DNA of 64,000 nucleotides from assembly GCF_944380985.1 (NCBI RefSeq), contig NZ_CALWJJ010000006.1, positions 1 to 64,000 on the forward strand. Reading direction: 5' to 3'. The notes under the pieces were generated by a model that was given only the letters and a program-made list of their open reading frames with translations, was not told the origin of the DNA and did no database searches. This document shows positions 61,327 through 64,000 of the stretch, piece after piece. The position numbers were made by a program, and so were the translations under genes. Numbering within the stretch: position 1 is the first letter of the stretch; each line of letters starts with the position of its first letter. Origin of the DNA: an uncultured Agathobaculum sp. (GTDB lineage: Bacteria; Bacillota; Clostridia; Oscillospirales; Butyricicoccaceae).

Positions 61327-64000
61327 GTGCCGCAGTGGACCAAGGAACAACATACCGCCATCCATGACAGGGGCGGTGCGCTGCTCGTTTCGGCGGCGGC
61401 GGGATCGGGTAAGACGGCTGTGTTGGTCGAGCGCGTTTTAACGCGCCTGACCGATCCGGACGACCCGGTGGACATCGACCGCCTGCTGCTCGTGACTTTC
61501 ACCAACGCGGCGGCGGCTGAGATGCGTGAGCGCATCGGCCGCGCGCTCGGTGAGGCGGTTGCCAAAAACCCGCGCGATACACGCCTCAGGCGCCAGCTGT
61601 TTCTTGTGCACCGCGCGAAAATCACGACGGTGCATGCGTTCTGCCTGTCTCTTGCACGGGAGCAGGCGGCGGCGCTCGGCATTGCGCCTGATTTTCGTTT
61701 GATGGACGAAAACGAGGGCAAGATACTGCGCGCCGAGGTGCTCGAAGAGACGCTGGACGCAGCATATGAGCGCGCAGAACCGGGGTTTTTTGCGCTCTGT
61801 GATCTGTTGACTGCCGGGCGTGATGATAAAAGGCTGGGCGAGGTTATCCTTCGCACCTATGAGAAGATACAGGCGCATCCTGATCCGCGCGCTTTTCTTG
61901 CGCATGTGCGCGAGGGGCTGCATGCCCGCGGCATGGATACACCGCACGGCTGTGTGCTCATCGAGCAGGCACGCGCGGCAGCTGCGCATGGGGCGGCTTT
62001 CCTGCACATGGCGGTTGACATCGCGTCGGGCATTGACGAGCTGGCAAATACTTATCTGCCCGCGCTGACAAGCGATCTCAACCAGGCACAGCGCCTGCTG
62101 GATGTGCTAGCTGGTGGGGAATGGGATGCCTGCGTCGCAGCGGCGCGGTCGATTGCCTTTGACCGATTGAAAGCCGCGCGAGGATTTGACGACAAGGCAT
62201 TACTCGAGGAGATCAAGGCGATGCGCGGCGAGTGGAAAAACGTCGCGGAAACCATTCGTGACAAGTGGCTGACCGTCACAGCGGATGAAGCCGAGTATGA
62301 CCGCGGCCTGACCGCGCCCGCGCTTTTGGCGCTGTGCGATATGGTAGATGCGTTTGACGAGGCTTTTTCCGCCGCAAAGCGCGCACGAAACGCTGCGGAT
62401 TTTAACGACCTTGAGCATTTCGCGGTACGCCTGCTGTACGATAGGGGCGCGCCTTCCGCGCTTGCAAAAACGCTGTCCGAGAGTTTTGCCGAAATCGCAG
62501 TGGACGAGTATCAGGATACAAACGCCGTGCAGGACGCCATCTTCCGCGCGGTGTCCAAAAACGAGACCAATCTATTCATGGTAGGCGATGTCAAGCAGAG
62601 CATTTACGGTTTCCGCTTGGCTGATCCGTCTATCTTTCTGTCGAAATATCGCATGTTTGAGGATGCGGGCGAGGTGCCGGACGGCGCGCCACGCCGCGTA
62701 ATCCTGGGGCGGAATTTCCGCTCGCGCGCGGCGGTGCTGGATGCATGTAACTACCTGTTTTCCGCCGTCATGGGCGAGAGGGTAGGCGGGATGCGGTATA
62801 CCGACCGAGAGGCGCTGCACCTTGGTGCGGATTACTACCCGGATGCAGACGAGGCACGATATAAAACTGAAGTGCTGCTTGTCGACGCGGCAAAGCTCGG
62901 TGAGGATGACGATGCGCCGGACAAGATGGAACTTGAGGCGCGGCTTGCCACGCAGCGCATCCGCGAGATGCTGGACGGTGGCTTTCCGGTGACCGACAAG
63001 GACACAGGCGCGCTGCGGCCAGTTACGCCCGGGGATATAGTTATTTTGCTGCGCTCGCCGAAAACCAAAGCGCGTGTGTTCATCGCCGCGCTCGAGCAGG
63101 CGGGCATCTCGGCCAGCGCAGAGGAGCGCGGCGGCCTGCTTGAGACCGCCGAGGTCGGCACGATGGTGTCGCTTTTAAGCGTGATCGACAACCCCCGGCA
63201 GGATGTTGACCTGATCGGCGTGATGCGCTCGCCGCTGTTTGGCTTTACCGAGCAGGAGCTGGCCGACATCCGTCTTGTCAATCGCAAGGCGAGCTACTAC
63301 GACGCGCTTGTTGCCGCGCGTGCGGATTTTCCCAAGGCCGAGCTGTTTTTGCAGCGCCTTGCCTTTTTGCGGGAGTTTGCGTGCGATCAGCCGGTCTACC
63401 GCTTGTTGTGGGAGATCTATGATGAGACGGGGGCGCTTGGCCTTTACGGCGCGCTGCCGAATGGCGCGCAGCGGCAGAGCAATCTGCTGGCGTTTTTCGA
63501 GCGGGCGCGTGCGTTTGAGGGAAAGGGGTTTCGCGGCCTATTCGCATTTGTGCGATTGCTGCGCGGCATGCATGAGACCGGTGAGGACTTCCAGACCGTC
63601 GGCGCCGAGGTGACCGGCGGCGCGGTGCGCATTATGTCAATCCACAAATCCAAGGGACTGGAGTTCCCGGTTGTCATTGTGGCCGACTGCGCCAAACAAT
63701 TTAACGAATCTGAGCTGCGTGAGCCGATGCTTGTGCACAAAGATCTGGGCTTTGGCTCCAAGTGCCGCGATTCTGCGCGCGGCGTGCAGTATAGCACGGT
63801 CGAGCGCACAGCAGTCGCGGTGCTCGAGCAGCGCGAGATGGTCTCGGAGGAGCTGCGCGTTTTGTATGTTGCGCTCACCCGCGCGAAAGAAAAGCTCATT
63901 ATCACTTGTGCGTGCGGCACACTGCAAAAGTCGCTGCAAAAGTGGGCACGGCTCGCTGAACTGGACGAGCTGCCGCAATATGCGATGGGGGCGGTGCATG
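61327..64000 (+). CDS. addA: Helicase-nuclease subunit AddA, 3' truncated by the window
   Basis: GTG 61327 lies eight bases after GGAGG and two bases after the addB stop, so the subunits are coupled. The 891 codons present encode a UvrD-type helicase. Walker A is SAAAGSGKTAVLVERV (about residues 22-37), motif II is VDEYQDTN (about 392-399), and MSIHKSKGLEFPVV (about 770-783) and the VALTRAKEKL motif VI region (about 849-858) follow. The C-terminal nuclease domain lies beyond the window. Confidence 0.96.
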   Translation, partial: MPQWTKEQHTAIHDRGGALLVSAAAGSGKTAVLVERVLTRLTDPDDPVDIDRLLLVTFTNAAAAEMRERIGRALGEAVAKNPRDTRLRRQLFLVHRAKITTVHAFCLSLAREQAAALGIAPDFRLMDENEGKILRAEVLEETLDAAYERAEPGFFALCDLLTAGRDDKRLGEVILRTYEKIQAHPDPRAFLAHVREGLHARGMDTPHGCVLIEQARAAAAHGAAFLHMAVDIASGIDELANTYLPALTSDLNQAQRLLDVLAGGEWDACVAAARSIAFDRLKAARGFDDKALLEEIKAMRGEWKNVAETIRDKWLTVTADEAEYDRGLTAPALLALCDMVDAFDEAFSAAKRARNAADFNDLEHFAVRLLYDRGAPSALAKTLSESFAEIAVDEYQDTNAVQDAIFRAVSKNETNLFMVGDVKQSIYGFRLADPSIFLSKYRMFEDAGEVPDGAPRRVILGRNFRSRAAVLDACNYLFSAVMGERVGGMRYTDREALHLGADYYPDADEARYKTEVLLVDAAKLGEDDDAPDKMELEARLATQRIREMLDGGFPVTDKDTGALRPVTPGDIVILLRSPKTKARVFIAALEQAGISASAEERGGLLETAEVGTMVSLLSVIDNPRQDVDLIGVMRSPLFGFTEQELADIRLVNRKASYYDALVAARADFPKAELFLQRLAFLREFACDQPVYRLLWEIYDETGALGLYGALPNGAQRQSNLLAFFERARAFEGKGFRGLFAFVRLLRGMHETGEDFQTVGAEVTGGAVRIMSIHKSKGLEFPVVIVADCAKQFNESELREPMLVHKDLGFGSKCRDSARGVQYSTVERTAVAVLEQREMVSEELRVLYVALTRAKEKLIITCACGTLQKSLQKWARLAELDELPQYAMGAVH

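Overview
The window looks like chromosomal DNA of a high-G+C, spore-forming, anaerobic Clostridia member. Oscillospirales/Butyricicoccaceae is my guess from gene style, not a computed placement. The evidence is the YabM-MazG-HU-RqcP-YabP-YabQ-DivIC-YabR cluster (cortex and septum genes), an AddAB recombinase rather than RecBCD, a reverse-type rubrerythrin under an Rrf2 regulator, HemZ, a long-form HPF, strong AGGAGG ribosome sites and a two-iron-sulfur-centre ferredoxin beside a Crp/Fnr regulator. I see no insertion sequence, prophage, CRISPR array or rRNA.

Layout. 1-4.1 kb: end of a repeat-bearing CAP/YkwD surface protein, an ECF sigma/DUF4179 anti-sigma pair, and an Rrf2-rubrerythrin oxidative-stress operon. 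4.2-13.7 kb: a sugar block in which an mglBAC-type galactose/glucose ABC importer (+ strand) converges on a galKETM Leloir operon (- strand). Together they import galactose and convert it to UDP-glucose and glucose-1-phosphate. 13.7-17.4 kb: a DUF6056-type membrane protein, lrgAB and a DUF4364 regulator. 17.5-29.7 kb: repair and stress genes (GNAT, radC, uvrB, uvrA, recJ, relA/spoT, dtd, an MBL hydrolase). 29.6-32.5 kb: hemZ, a uridine-kinase-like P-loop protein and a zinc-ribbon protein. 32.6-37.3 kb: the yabM-to-yabR sporulation/division cluster with hup inserted. 37.4-43.6 kb: a candidate antisense-strand sRNA, an amidohydrolase, an orphan fumarase alpha subunit, hpf, rsmA, a TfoX-N protein, moaC and an SDR. 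43.9-52.4 kb: two tRNA-Leu genes and a molybdenum island. That island has a MoeA-like protein, moaA, a MOSC-Mog fusion, modABC and xdhC on the - strand, with a divergent ModE-like regulator and yqeB. 52.5-64 kb: an amidase with a probable frameshift, an M20 dipeptidase, a Crp/Fnr-ferredoxin divergon, a transcription unit of very small ORFs, tcdA and addBA (addA runs off the end).

The least explained parts are short. One is a 90-nt minus-strand transcript at 37405-37494 with a consensus promoter and an intrinsic terminator. Another is a promoter-to-terminator unit at 56420-56760 that encodes only overlapping peptides of 30 residues or fewer. A third is a nested hairpin element between relA and dtd. 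Regulatory DNA is unusually readable: many genes have near-consensus -35/-10 pairs with 16-18 bp spacing, and two regulators (Rrf2 and Crp/Fnr) have perfect inverted repeats at their own promoters.

All functions are assigned from motifs visible in the translations and from gene order. No database search was run.
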